NCBI RefSeq assembly: GCF_030503875.2
Contig: NZ_CP129968.2
Coordinates: forward strand, 3,188,001 to 3,252,000
Length of the DNA: 64,000 nucleotides
Direction of reading: 5' to 3'
Source of the DNA: Marivirga arenosa
GTDB taxonomy: Bacteria > Bacteroidota > Bacteroidia > Cytophagales > Cyclobacteriaceae
Part shown: one piece after another, positions 48,240-57,744 of the stretch
How the letters are laid out: each line of letters opens with the position of its first letter
Numbering within the stretch: the stretch's first letter is position 1
Made by a program: the position numbers and the translations under genes
The notes under the pieces: generated by a model
The model's database searches: none
Seen by the model: only the letters and a program-made list of their open reading frames with translations
What the model was told of the DNA's origin: nothing

Positions 48240-49478
48240 TTGACTAAAATAGTTGTTATAGGAGCTGGTGCAGCAGGAATTTTTGGAGCAATTAATATTG
48301 CTGCTCAAAATCCTGAAGCAGAAGTTATAGTATTAGAAAAGTCATCAAAGCTTCTATCGAAAGTGAAAATTTCTGGAGGTGGAAGGTGTAATATGACTAA
48401 TGTTATCTCTGAGCCTAAAGAGTTGATTAAGAATTACCCACGAGGTAATAAAAAGCTTAAAAAGGCTTTTGAAACCTTTGGCACAAAAAGTACTATTGAA
48501 TGGTTTGAATCCAGAGGTGTGAAAACAAAAGCTGAAGCTGATGGCAGGATGTTTCCCATTTCGGATGACTCTCAAACAATTATTGATTGCCTTTTGAAAG
48601 AGTGCAATAAATTAGGCGTTCAAATTAAGACTAAAGAGGGCGTAAAGGAAATTAAGCCAACAGCTAAAGGATTCATTATTCATACTAATAATTCTAGCTA
48701 TGAATGTGATAAAATATTAATAGCGACTGGGGGTCATAATAAGATAGAATCTTTTCAATGGCTAGAGAAGCTTGGGCATAATATTTCGGTACCTGTACCT
48801 TCCTTATTTACTTTTAATTTACCTCAATCAAATATCACTAAACTTTCAGGAATCAGTGTAGCTGAGGCAGAAGTAAAAATTGCCACAACTAAGCTCTCTT
48901 ATACTGGTCCATTATTAATTACACATTGGGGACTAAGTGGCCCCGCTGTACTGAAATTATCCGCTTTTGGTGCCAGGATACTAAACGAAAAAAATTACGA
49001 ATACTCTGTAATTATTAACTGGGTTGGATTTAAAAATGAAGCAGAAGTAAAAAATCATTTATCAAAATTTCAGTCAGAAAACCCTAAAAAGAAACTGTTT
49101 AATAGTAATCCTTTTGATCTTCCGAAACGGCTTTGGGAATACCAGTTGCAGGAATGTGAAATAGATGAGGATTTACGCTGGAATAACTTCTCAGGTAAAA
49201 AATTAAATAAATTGGTTAATAACCTGATTGCTGATTTATATGAAGCTTCTGGTAAAACTACTTTTAAGGAAGAATTTGTAACTGCTGGAGGTGTAAAGCT
49301 TGGGGATATCAATATGCAAACGATGGAAAGTAGAAAGTGCCCAGGTGTATATTTTGCGGGTGAAGTTTTAGATATTGATGGAATAACGGGTGGTTTCAAT
49401 TTTCAAGCAGCCTGGACTAGTTCTTTTTTAGCAGCAAACGGAATTACAGAAAGTCTAAAAACTAAAAAAGCTTCCTAA
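48240..49478 (+). CDS. BaiN/HI0933-family flavoprotein
   Basis: The 412-residue protein begins with a FAD-binding motif, VVIGAGAAGIFGAINI, followed by KISGGGRCNMTN, which is diagnostic of the HI0933/BaiN family (sometimes named aminoacetone oxidase). The C-terminal FAD contact is YFAGEVLDIDGITGGFNFQAA. The start codon is TTG at 48240; no ATG or GTG fits the N-terminus. The substrate is unknown for most members. It follows pgi by 18 bases and ends in a terminator that overlaps its last codons. Confidence 0.87.
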   Translation: MTKIVVIGAGAAGIFGAINIAAQNPEAEVIVLEKSSKLLSKVKISGGGRCNMTNVISEPKELIKNYPRGNKKLKKAFETFGTKSTIEWFESRGVKTKAEADGRMFPISDDSQTIIDCLLKECNKLGVQIKTKEGVKEIKPTAKGFIIHTNNSSYECDKILIATGGHNKIESFQWLEKLGHNISVPVPSLFTFNLPQSNITKLSGISVAEAEVKIATTKLSYTGPLLITHWGLSGPAVLKLSAFGARILNEKNYEYSVIINWVGFKNEAEVKNHLSKFQSENPKKKLFNSNPFDLPKRLWEYQLQECEIDEDLRWNNFSGKKLNKLVNNLIADLYEASGKTTFKEEFVTAGGVKLGDINMQTMESRKCPGVYFAGEVLDIDGITGGFNFQAAWTSSFLAANGITESLKTKKAS

Positions 49479-49497
49479 ATTAATTAAGAAGCTTTTT
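49465..49497 (+). terminator. Terminator of the pgi-BaiN-like transcript
   Basis: A 10-bp stem (AAAAAGCTTC and GAAGCTTTTT) closes a 13-base AT-rich loop. The first arm overlaps the last codons of the flavoprotein gene. The T run is inside the second arm. Confidence 0.75.
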
Positions 49498-49515
49498 GAT
49501 ATGTATTTTTTCACT

Positions 49516-51021
49516 CTATCCTGCTTGATGTTCTTCTCTTAATAAATCATTAACTGTTTTCACAGGATTAAAAGTTGACAAAGGAACCTCTACAAAAAGA
49601 GTGATCCAATCTGACATAGCACCATTCCAAAGACCTGGTAGTTCTAATGCTTTCAATTCTTTTCCATCTTTTGATTTACTTGTTATAAATCCAGTTTCCG
49701 GATCTCTGTATTTAATTAAATCAAACTTTTTACCATGCATATCTTTAATCCCGCAAACCAAGTCCACAGGATTAAAATGAGTTGCATTTTGAAGTGCCTT
49801 TTGAGCTTCCGGATTGTCGGGATCAATTTGTGAAGTTTCTGCTATTTGTAAACTCAAGGATCCATCTTTTTCTTTAACCCAAAAAGGACCTCCACCTGGC
49901 TCACCCGTATTTTCTACCATCCCGCATACACGAATAGGGCGGTGGAGTAAGTATTGTAAATACCCAACCTTTTCAGAAAATTCTAATTGATCATAATCAT
50001 CTTTAAAAACTAAGAACAATTCCTTTTTAGCGAAAGTCTCAACTTCCAATAATTCTAATTCATTGATGTTTCTTTCCAATTGATTGAGATAGCCAAAAAG
50101 TTTACTCTGAACACTCATCAGCAAACCTGCCAGAGCTTTTTTATAATGGATAGTATTTAATTTAAGATGATCTGGAACTACATTATCAATATTCTTTATA
50201 AAAACGATATCGTGATCCAAATCATTTAAATTCTCTATTAAAGCACCATGACCAGCTGGACGAAATAATAAACTTCCATCTGAATTATGAAAAGGCGTAT
50301 TATCTGGATTAACTGCAATTGTATCTGTTTCAGGTTTTTGTTGCGAAAAGGTTATTTCAAAATCATTAAAGCCCTTTCTAACATGAGCTGCATGCTCTTC
50401 AAATAATTTCTGATGCTCAGGTGAGACTGTAAAATGTAACCTTACTTTTCCCTCAACTCCTCTAGCGTAATTCTCTCCTTCCGTAAAGTGCTCCCCTACT
50501 GGTGTTTTTACTCCAGATTTATAGTCATGAAAATCTAATAAGCCTTTAGGAAGGTTGCCGTAATTCAATCCATCTTCAAGCAGTAAAGATTTTATGATTT
50601 TATGGTACTCTTTATTTTTCAATGATGAATCCAAGCTGTTCCCACTTTCTTGCATCTTCTCATCTAACGTTTTCGAAAAAGCAAACTTATGAATATTGGT
50701 AAAGAAGGTTTTTAGAAAATCATCTTTCTCAGCCATAGATTCATCTTCTTCCAAAAAGGCATATAATCTTTTGAACATCCTGCTAGCAGCACCACTAGCC
50801 GGAACAAACTTAATCATATTGTATTTTTTGGATTGATTTTCAAAAATCAATATAAATTCATCAATGCTCTTTTCTGATAATTTTAAAAGCCCATCCCCCA
50901 CAACTGCAGGCCTATCAATATTTAAATAAGGAAAGCCTTTTTTAAATCTACCTAATTGCTCTTCTACCACCTCAACATCTTTTCCAGCTCTTTTTATTTC
51001 TTCAGTTAATTGATTGTCCAT
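49516..51021 (-). CDS. DUF4301 protein, candidate UDP-glucose pyrophosphorylase-like nucleotidyltransferase
   Basis: The 501-residue protein is assigned to DUF4301 from memory of its length and sequence. Several segments look like UTP-glucose-1-phosphate uridylyltransferases of the eukaryotic UDPGP type. A degenerate N-terminal nucleotide loop is PASGAASRMFK (74-84). RPAGHGALIENL (from 254) resembles PPGHGDIY. FIKNIDNVVPDH (274-285) resembles FVSNIDNLGATVD. GGGPFWVKEKDGSLSLQIAE resembles GGTLV...LLEIAQV. It is 19 bases downstream of glycogen synthase on the same strand. The inferred role is supply of a nucleotide sugar. The glycine-rich loop is unusual (SGAASR rather than GGxGTR), so activity is unproven. 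Confidence 0.65.
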   Translation of the reverse strand: MDNQLTEEIKRAGKDVEVVEEQLGRFKKGFPYLNIDRPAVVGDGLLKLSEKSIDEFILIFENQSKKYNMIKFVPASGAASRMFKRLYAFLEEDESMAEKDDFLKTFFTNIHKFAFSKTLDEKMQESGNSLDSSLKNKEYHKIIKSLLLEDGLNYGNLPKGLLDFHDYKSGVKTPVGEHFTEGENYARGVEGKVRLHFTVSPEHQKLFEEHAAHVRKGFNDFEITFSQQKPETDTIAVNPDNTPFHNSDGSLLFRPAGHGALIENLNDLDHDIVFIKNIDNVVPDHLKLNTIHYKKALAGLLMSVQSKLFGYLNQLERNINELELLEVETFAKKELFLVFKDDYDQLEFSEKVGYLQYLLHRPIRVCGMVENTGEPGGGPFWVKEKDGSLSLQIAETSQIDPDNPEAQKALQNATHFNPVDLVCGIKDMHGKKFDLIKYRDPETGFITSKSKDGKELKALELPGLWNGAMSDWITLFVEVPLSTFNPVKTVNDLLREEHQAG

Positions 51022-51040
51022 TTGTTTTGGTTCTAAAGTT

Positions 51041-52864
51041 TTAAAAATAAGTTTCTAAAGCCATTTTGTAACTTTTTTCGTAGGCCTCATATAAGTTTTT
51101 CCAATCAAAAAATTCAGATAAATCCTCTGATCTATTTCGCATATCTATTCGTTCTCTGCTTGTAATCTGAGTAAAATCCCACATGACATTTGTTAATTCC
51201 TCTGCTGCTTCATCAAAACTCTTATTCGCTCTTTTTACTATGAACATTCCGTGTTTTCGATCTCCTATTTCTACATTCTTCATGTAATCCCCAAAGCCTG
51301 ATAAATCAGAGGTGACCGAAGCTACTCCACGTGCTAATGATTCAAGAGGAGTATATCCCCATGGCTCATAATAACTAGGAAAAACCCCTAAATGGCAGGC
51401 ACGTACAAAATCGTCATACTCCATCCCAAATAATGGGTTAGTAGAGGAAATAAAATCTGGATGATAAACTACTTTTACTTTATCAGATTCCTTGTTCACT
51501 AAATCTGAACTACGCAGAAAATTTAATATTGCATCCTTTTCATCATCCACCAAATTATGCGTCACAACGGGAGGCAACCCACCTGATTTCCAAGTTTGAA
51601 TTGTCCTTCTATGTCTTAGTTTCCAATAATCATCCACTAAATCATTCAGGTTTGGAAGCTTATGGTCACCTGTACTTGCCGCAGCCTGTCGGTATAGCCT
51701 ATTCTTAATTTGTTCTACGATAGCGTTAGAATTTGTGTTTATTTTATCCAGCATAGCCCTGGCATTCAATACTTCAGGGTTTATTGAAGTTATAGGCTGC
51801 TTAGTAATAAAAAACATAACGACAGTCAATGGGGACTTAGCCTCTTTGAGACGATGATTTAAGCGCGCCAAAGCTTCAAGAGTTAAATCATAGCCTTTAT
51901 TTGAATACTCAAACCTACCCGATGTAAAAAAGTAAAGGGTTTTATTTAAGTCGAAAGAATAGCTCTTAAAAAAGTGTCCCATTATAAACTGCTCCAGTAA
52001 TTGCTTATACTTATGATGCAAATTCTGTACTTCATGCAACACGGAAAAACGCTCAATGTTTAAACCGTTAGGAAGAATTTTATCCGGATTTCGTCCTAAC
52101 AAATGAAAGCACTCCTTACCTGTCACCTCACTTACAGTAGTAAACACATGGGCTCCATGAACACAGGCTCGCTCTAATTTTACATTAGCTTCCACATTAA
52201 AATGAACCGCTTCTTTATGCCAATCTAAAAATGGAAGATGATCATAAAAGTTTGGATCATTCATTGCTAAATATCTACCTAATAAGGTAGCATGCGTTGT
52301 AAATACGGTTTGTAATGGAACTTGATCTTTTCTTAAGTTTGGAATCGCTGACCCTGCCATCCACTCGTGAAAATGAGCTAAAGGTTTGATTTTTTTATCT
52401 AAGGCCACTCGTGTTAATTCAGATAAGAATATGTGAACCATATAACCAAAAGCAAGCACTTCATCCATCAAAGGATCATAATTTTTAAAATCAATACCAT
52501 GATTTTGCCAGTAATAATACTTGATATTTCCTAGTTCATGAAATACAGATTTGTGATCGAATAAAAGTGTTTGGGGCCTGCCCGAAACCAACCAATAACC
52601 AGATTTAATATTTAATCCCTTTTGTCTACAAACTTCCAGCGCCTCATCAATAACAGCATGTCCAAAAGCAGCCTCTTCAAAATCAGTAGCCGCTTCTTTT
52701 GGAGCATATGGCCCTAACAACAAATAATTATTGCCCCAATTTTTAACCATTGTAGGGACTTTTGACCTAATAACAGTGTAAATTCCTCCAACTTGATTAC
52801 ATACCTCCCAGGCTATTTCAGTCAAAATGTGTTGACTGTTGTCAATGCTATTATTTTCTTTCAT
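51041..52864 (-). CDS. Glycogen synthase, GT3 (eukaryotic) type
   Basis: The 607-residue protein opens with the GT3 signature ILTEIAWEVCNQVGGIYTVI, followed by NNYLLLGPY. It has HFHEWMAGSAIPNLR, FTTHATLLGRYLA, TVSEVTGKE and the acceptor-site motif YYEPWGYTPLESLARGVASV. GT3 enzymes extend alpha-1,4-glucan chains with UDP-glucose and have no closer resemblance to GlgA (GT5). It is shorter than animal or yeast GYS because the phosphorylated terminal tails are absent. The DUF4301 gene follows, probably in one operon. Confidence 0.93.
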   Translation of the reverse strand: MKENNSIDNSQHILTEIAWEVCNQVGGIYTVIRSKVPTMVKNWGNNYLLLGPYAPKEAATDFEEAAFGHAVIDEALEVCRQKGLNIKSGYWLVSGRPQTLLFDHKSVFHELGNIKYYYWQNHGIDFKNYDPLMDEVLAFGYMVHIFLSELTRVALDKKIKPLAHFHEWMAGSAIPNLRKDQVPLQTVFTTHATLLGRYLAMNDPNFYDHLPFLDWHKEAVHFNVEANVKLERACVHGAHVFTTVSEVTGKECFHLLGRNPDKILPNGLNIERFSVLHEVQNLHHKYKQLLEQFIMGHFFKSYSFDLNKTLYFFTSGRFEYSNKGYDLTLEALARLNHRLKEAKSPLTVVMFFITKQPITSINPEVLNARAMLDKINTNSNAIVEQIKNRLYRQAAASTGDHKLPNLNDLVDDYWKLRHRRTIQTWKSGGLPPVVTHNLVDDEKDAILNFLRSSDLVNKESDKVKVVYHPDFISSTNPLFGMEYDDFVRACHLGVFPSYYEPWGYTPLESLARGVASVTSDLSGFGDYMKNVEIGDRKHGMFIVKRANKSFDEAAEELTNVMWDFTQITSRERIDMRNRSEDLSEFFDWKNLYEAYEKSYKMALETYF

Positions 52865-53091
52865 TATATGAGATTTTCCATAGAATAAACCAGATTTATC
52901 AATTTATAAGAATAATCTGAAATAAAGATGGAATAGCTAAAAAAACAGTAATTAAGGGTTTAATTATTGCATCCTTATTTATAAAACTTAATTTATAAAA
53001 AAATAAGCAAAATACTTAGTGTAAAAATTACAATAAGTAGTTAATTTGTATCAAATATTAGCTCTAAAAAGCTAAATACTAATACATTAAT

Positions 53092-55512
53092 ATGGAAGAG
53101 CAAAAAGATACCGCCCAAGAGTCTACTAAGGATTTTGAAGGCAACTACATAGAAAAATTTCAGGAGAAACAAGAGGAAGAATATTATCCTGGTGGGATAA
53201 TTAGCTGGAAGCAAAAGAAAGGAAAACTTAGAATATATGCACAGCATTCCACAATGGAAATATCCATTATCAGTCCAAAAATTCTAAAGTTTAGATACGC
53301 TAACGATGGCTACTTCGAGGATGATTTTTCCTATGCAATCGATCCTGAATTTGAAGTTGAAAACAATCACTATGATTTTGAAGCTCAGGATAAATGTTTA
53401 TTGATTAAAACCGAAGTATTAAAATGCTTTATTGATAAATCAGACGCTACTATAAAGATTTTAGACCAGAATGATAAAGTTTTAGTAGAAGACGAAAAAG
53501 GCTATCATTGGAAGGAAGAAAAAAGATTTGGCGGACATGTTGTGATTTCTACTTTAAAATCTGCTAAGAACAAAAAATATTATGGCTTAGGGGATAAAAC
53601 AGGGCGATTAAATCTAAATGGTACCAGACGGGAATTATGGGGAACTGATTGCTATGGATATGGAAATGATACTGATCCTGTCTATAAAAACATTCCCTTT
53701 TTTATGGGCTTGACTGATGGACAGGGATATGGTATTTTTTTGGATAACTCATTTAGAACTTTCTTCGATTTTGGACATGAAAGAGAAGAAGCTTTAAGCT
53801 TCTGGGCACAAGGCGGTGAAATGAGATACTATTTTATCTATGGCCCGCAATTAGAACACGTAGTGCAGCAATACACTACCTTAACAGGTAAATCTCCCCT
53901 ACCTCCTAAATGGGCATTAGGCTATCATCAAAGTAAATGGAGTTATTATCCTGAAAGCAATGTGAGAGAATTAGCGAAAACTTTCCGAGAGAAAAGAATT
54001 CCATGTGATGTTATTCATCTTGATATTGATTATATGGATGGATACCGATGTTTTACATGGAATAATGAACGATTTCCGCAGCCTAAAAAAATGATTGAGG
54101 ATCTCAAAAATGATGGTTTTAAAACCATTGTAATTATAGATCCTGGAATAAAGATAGATCCACTTTATACGGTTTACCAACAAGGTGTTCACCACAACTA
54201 TTTTTGCCAAAGAATGGATGGCGCCAGATTAAAAGGTAGCGTTTGGCCTGGTCCATGTCATTTCCCAGACTTCACCAATCCTGCAGCTAGAAAATGGTGG
54301 TCAGGTTTATTTGGTGGATTATCGCAAGATGGAGTAGCCGGAGTATGGAATGATATGAACGAGCCTGCTGTTTTTGAAGAAGGTACTTTTCCAAGAGATG
54401 TAAGACATGATTATGATGGACATCCTTGCAGCCATAGAAAAGGGCATAATGTTTATGGAATGCAAATGGCCAGAGCTACCTACGAAGGACTAGATCAATT
54501 TGCAGGAAATAACAGAAGCTTTACTATCACGCGCTCTGCTTATGCAGGTGTTCAGAGATATAGTTCAGTATGGACAGGTGATAATTTAGCATCATGGGAA
54601 CATTTGAGGATTGCGAATATCCAATGCCAGAGATTAAGTGCTTCTGGAGTTTCATTTGCAGGATCAGATGTAGGCGGATTTATAGGTTCACCTGATGGAG
54701 AATTATATACTCGATGGATACAAATGGCCACATTCCATCCGTTTTTCAGAACGCACTCATCAGGAGATCATGGAGACAAAGAACCTTGGCAATTTGAAGA
54801 AAAGTATCTCAATATAGTTAGAAGATTCATTGAATTTAGATATGAGTTAATGCCTTACATCTACACTACATTCTGGAGATATACCGAATATGCTACTCCA
54901 ATGTTGAAATCCATTTCAATGGCTTATCAGCATGATACTGAGACTTTGGACAGAGAAGAGGAATTCCTATTAGGAAATCACCTTTTAATTTGCCCAGTAT
55001 CGGAGCCAAAAGTAAAAGATAGAATTGTTTACATCCCTGAGGGTAACTGGTACAATTACTGGACTGATGAATTGGTATATGGCAAAAAAGAAGTTAAAGT
55101 ATTGACACCTTTAGATCAAATTCCACTTTTTGTAAAAGAAGGTGCTGTGATTCCTATGCAAGACAAAATGCAATATGTAGATGAATTCATCCCTGAAAAT
55201 ATAAAGTTACATCTTTACAAGGCTCTTTCTGAAACCAAAAGTGAACTTTATGAAGATGATGGTTTAACCAAAGATCATGAAATGGGAATCAGCACATGGC
55301 ATACATTTATTCAAAAACCTATTGATAATGGAATTAAGTTAGAGCACATATTGGATTCAGAGTTTGAATCAGGCTCTTCCGGCTTTGAAATAAATCTTCA
55401 TGGATTCGAAACTATATCAAGAGTAATAGTAGATGATGTAGATATCAATTTAAATGGAAGCAGATCTTTCGTAGTGCAACGAGAATTTACTACATTAATA
55501 ATACATAGCTAA
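53092..55512 (+). CDS. Cytoplasmic alpha-glucosidase, GH31
   Basis: The 806-residue protein has no signal peptide and starts with a hydrophilic stretch (MEEQKDTAQESTKD). The GH31 core contains WALGYHQSKWSYYPE, the catalytic nucleophile D421 in GVWNDMNEPAVF and the acid/base D497 in VWTGDNLASWEHLR. After them come ASGVSFAGSDVGGF and FFRTHSSGDHGDKEPW. It hydrolyses alpha-linked glucosyl residues from the non-reducing end of oligosaccharides, or transglycosylates them. With its glycogen-linked neighbours it most likely acts on short alpha-glucans in the cytoplasm. It is 19 bases upstream of the GT4 gene. Its own start is 227 bases from the divergent glycogen synthase. Confidence 0.93.
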   Translation: MEEQKDTAQESTKDFEGNYIEKFQEKQEEEYYPGGIISWKQKKGKLRIYAQHSTMEISIISPKILKFRYANDGYFEDDFSYAIDPEFEVENNHYDFEAQDKCLLIKTEVLKCFIDKSDATIKILDQNDKVLVEDEKGYHWKEEKRFGGHVVISTLKSAKNKKYYGLGDKTGRLNLNGTRRELWGTDCYGYGNDTDPVYKNIPFFMGLTDGQGYGIFLDNSFRTFFDFGHEREEALSFWAQGGEMRYYFIYGPQLEHVVQQYTTLTGKSPLPPKWALGYHQSKWSYYPESNVRELAKTFREKRIPCDVIHLDIDYMDGYRCFTWNNERFPQPKKMIEDLKNDGFKTIVIIDPGIKIDPLYTVYQQGVHHNYFCQRMDGARLKGSVWPGPCHFPDFTNPAARKWWSGLFGGLSQDGVAGVWNDMNEPAVFEEGTFPRDVRHDYDGHPCSHRKGHNVYGMQMARATYEGLDQFAGNNRSFTITRSAYAGVQRYSSVWTGDNLASWEHLRIANIQCQRLSASGVSFAGSDVGGFIGSPDGELYTRWIQMATFHPFFRTHSSGDHGDKEPWQFEEKYLNIVRRFIEFRYELMPYIYTTFWRYTEYATPMLKSISMAYQHDTETLDREEEFLLGNHLLICPVSEPKVKDRIVYIPEGNWYNYWTDELVYGKKEVKVLTPLDQIPLFVKEGAVIPMQDKMQYVDEFIPENIKLHLYKALSETKSELYEDDGLTKDHEMGISTWHTFIQKPIDNGIKLEHILDSEFESGSSGFEINLHGFETISRVIVDDVDINLNGSRSFVVQREFTTLIIHS

Positions 55513-55531
55513 AAACCTTAAAACTAAGAAG

Positions 55532-56740
55532 ATGGAAATTTTAATGATAGGCCCCGGTAAACCAAATCCTCAGAATAGTGGATTAGGAATAGCTTGCTAT
55601 CATATAGCAGAAAATCTTGCTAAAAAGGTTCACTTAAAACTTTTTGCTGTACAAGAGGCTGAAGAAGTGGTAGAACAAGAATATGAGCAAAGTGAGGTGG
55701 CACATATGAATCAGCAAACCTTAACGAATAGAAAGCAGATTAATGCTGATCTAGTCCATTTATCTATCAAAAGTAAATTAAATCCATATTTTTATGCTTC
55801 CGGAGTTGAAGTTGAAGAGCATTACAATGAAAATATTGATTTATCCATCCATGAAGCTTTAGAAGATTTTAGCCAAAGAATAATTTCAAAAAGTAGAAAT
55901 CTAGATTTTGATGTTATTTATGCTCACGACTGGACCGCAATTCCATCTTCTATAAAATTACAAGAGCTATTCAAGAAACCGTTTGTTTTGCATGTTCATG
56001 CATTAGATTATGATAGAAGCGGTAAAAAGACCAATTCATGGTTATTTGATTTGGAAAAAGAAGGAATGCAAAAAGCTGATTTAGTGATTGCAGTGAGCCA
56101 TTACCATAAAAATGTGATGGTTGAAGAATACGGAATTGCTGAATCTAAAATTAAGGTGATACATCATGGATTAGCTCCTATGAAGGTATCAAATTACCAA
56201 ACTCCATTCAATGAACATATAATTCTCTTTTCAGGTAGACTTTGTGTTCAAAAAGGAGCAGATACCTTTTTAGAAATTGCAAAAGTATTGGCTGAAAAGG
56301 AAGAGAATATTCGCTTTATTATAAGTGGCCAAGGTGAGCTAATGGAAGAATTGATTGCTAAGGCCAATGAAAGTAATTTATTAGATAAGATACATTTTAC
56401 TGGTCATATTCCCCAAGAAGACTTATTTTCAGTTATGCAATCATCAGATGTAATGGTTATGCCATCAATCTCCGAACCTTTTGGATTGGCAGCATTGGAA
56501 GCAACAAGTTTAAAAGTTCCAATTGTAACTTCAACTAATTGTGGTGTAAATGAGGTGCTTGAATACGTTCAAACTGCTGAAGAGAATGACATTGAAGCTT
56601 TTGTTATTGCTATAAGAAACGTAATAAATCATAAAAATAAATTTAAAGAAGTTGCCGAAAAGAATGCAGAACTCGTAAAAACTAGAAACTGGGAGCATGT
56701 ATCAAATGAAATACTTGACAGTATAAAGGAGGTTTTATAA
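55532..56740 (+). CDS. GT4-family glycosyltransferase of the glucan cluster
   Basis: The 402-residue GT-B protein begins ILMIGPGKPNPQNSGLGIAC and has YAHDWTAIPSSIKLQ in the N-terminal half. Its GT4 C-terminal half has FSGRLCVQKGADTFLEIA and the E-x7-E motif in SEPFGLAALEATSLKVPIV. Bacteroidetes often place such a GT4 gene next to a GH57 gene and a glycogen synthase. The acceptor is therefore likely to be an alpha-glucan, but the sugar donor cannot be fixed from sequence. The next gene starts 1 base after its stop. Confidence 0.85.
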   Translation: MEILMIGPGKPNPQNSGLGIACYHIAENLAKKVHLKLFAVQEAEEVVEQEYEQSEVAHMNQQTLTNRKQINADLVHLSIKSKLNPYFYASGVEVEEHYNENIDLSIHEALEDFSQRIISKSRNLDFDVIYAHDWTAIPSSIKLQELFKKPFVLHVHALDYDRSGKKTNSWLFDLEKEGMQKADLVIAVSHYHKNVMVEEYGIAESKIKVIHHGLAPMKVSNYQTPFNEHIILFSGRLCVQKGADTFLEIAKVLAEKEENIRFIISGQGELMEELIAKANESNLLDKIHFTGHIPQEDLFSVMQSSDVMVMPSISEPFGLAALEATSLKVPIVTSTNCGVNEVLEYVQTAEENDIEAFVIAIRNVINHKNKFKEVAEKNAELVKTRNWEHVSNEILDSIKEVL

Positions 56741-56741
56741 A

Positions 56742-57740
56742 ATGGATAATTACCAAATCATACATTTTAATCATCCTTTAAAATTAAAGGAATTATCATT
56801 TCTGGATATTGGAAAAGGTGTTGAGGCAATAGATGAGTCTAAGAGTACTGGTCAATTCAAGTCAAACTTTCAAAGTAATATTCTGCCGCAGCTGAAAAAG
56901 GTTTTAAAAATGGCTAAGGAAGATCAATTTCCTATCATCTATTTTAGCATACCCTTTTTAGAAGCTCTAAAAAAAGAAGACAATAATACTTTGCTAGAAA
57001 TTACGAAAGCAGTAAACAAGGGTAAAATTCAGGTCATTGGGTCATGCTACTTTCATTCCTTTAGTTATTTATGTTCTCCTATTCTTTTCAGGAAAGAAGC
57101 TGAATTATATCTTAAAGGATTACAAAATTTCTTTGATCCTAGACCTGGCTTATTTATTAATACTGCCTGTCTGTATGACGATACAGTTGCTGAAATCATA
57201 AGCAGCATGGGCTATCAAGCAATCATAGCTACTGCAAACCCATGGCATCTAGCTGGTAAGCACTCAGGCCAAGTCTATCGTTCAAACACTAAAAAAAAGT
57301 TCAATGTATTGCTATCAAATGGTGATGGGCCTGATGATTTTCAAATTAGCCTCATAAATGCTTACGGAAGTGCTTATGAAGCGAATTTGATTGATGATAA
57401 ATTAGGAAATAGTCACCAAATGCAAGAATTGTTCATGCATCAATCCGAAGAAGAGCATTCTGTATATGCAGTGAGCCTTCCCTTAAGTTCGCCATCTTGG
57501 CAACATAAAATTCCAGATTATACAAACAACCCTTTACAAAAGGCATTACTAAAACAGATCTCAAATCTGGTGAAAGAACATGCCTCAAAACTAAAAGAGG
57601 AAGATTTAAAATTATTAATGTTATTAGTACAACCAGATCATTTGTTACAAGTTAATCAAACCACCAAGGAAGAAGGATATAATAATTTCATTAGTAGCAT
57701 GAACTGGATTACAGATATTAGTCTACGAAATAGAAATTAA
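56742..57740 (+). CDS. GH57-like protein lacking the catalytic glutamate (probable pseudoenzyme)
   Basis: The 332-residue protein aligns in order with segments I remember from Bacteroidetes GH57 alpha-amylases. HFNHPLKLKELSFLDIG stands where those have (H)QPFRLRTYRFFDIG. IQVIGSCYFHSFSYL fits the region-2 histidine segment. LFINTACLYDDTVAEIISSM matches FRNTELIYSDEIG...MG, and PDDFQIS matches SDDIAFRFS. The nucleophile glutamate of that NTEL motif is Ala here (A142). The segment with the catalytic Asp also appears to be missing, since the protein is shorter than the usual 400 or more residues. It may bind alpha-glucan without cleaving it. It starts 1 base after the GT4 stop, and the frame is intact, so this is not a decaying pseudogene. 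Confidence 0.65.
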   Translation: MDNYQIIHFNHPLKLKELSFLDIGKGVEAIDESKSTGQFKSNFQSNILPQLKKVLKMAKEDQFPIIYFSIPFLEALKKEDNNTLLEITKAVNKGKIQVIGSCYFHSFSYLCSPILFRKEAELYLKGLQNFFDPRPGLFINTACLYDDTVAEIISSMGYQAIIATANPWHLAGKHSGQVYRSNTKKKFNVLLSNGDGPDDFQISLINAYGSAYEANLIDDKLGNSHQMQELFMHQSEEEHSVYAVSLPLSSPSWQHKIPDYTNNPLQKALLKQISNLVKEHASKLKEEDLKLLMLLVQPDHLLQVNQTTKEEGYNNFISSMNWITDISLRNRN

Positions 57741-57744
57741 AAAT

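Noticed and set aside
53049..53090. Short inverted repeats (TTAGCT/AGCTAA, TATTAG/CTAATA) upstream of the GH31 gene as an operator.
   Set aside because: Six-base AT-rich arms are expected by chance in this sequence, and position relative to a promoter is unclear.
56742..57740. Calling the GH57-like gene a polysaccharide deacetylase or a pseudogene.
   Set aside because: No deacetylase metal motif is visible. The ordered GH57-like segments fit better, and the frame is intact.
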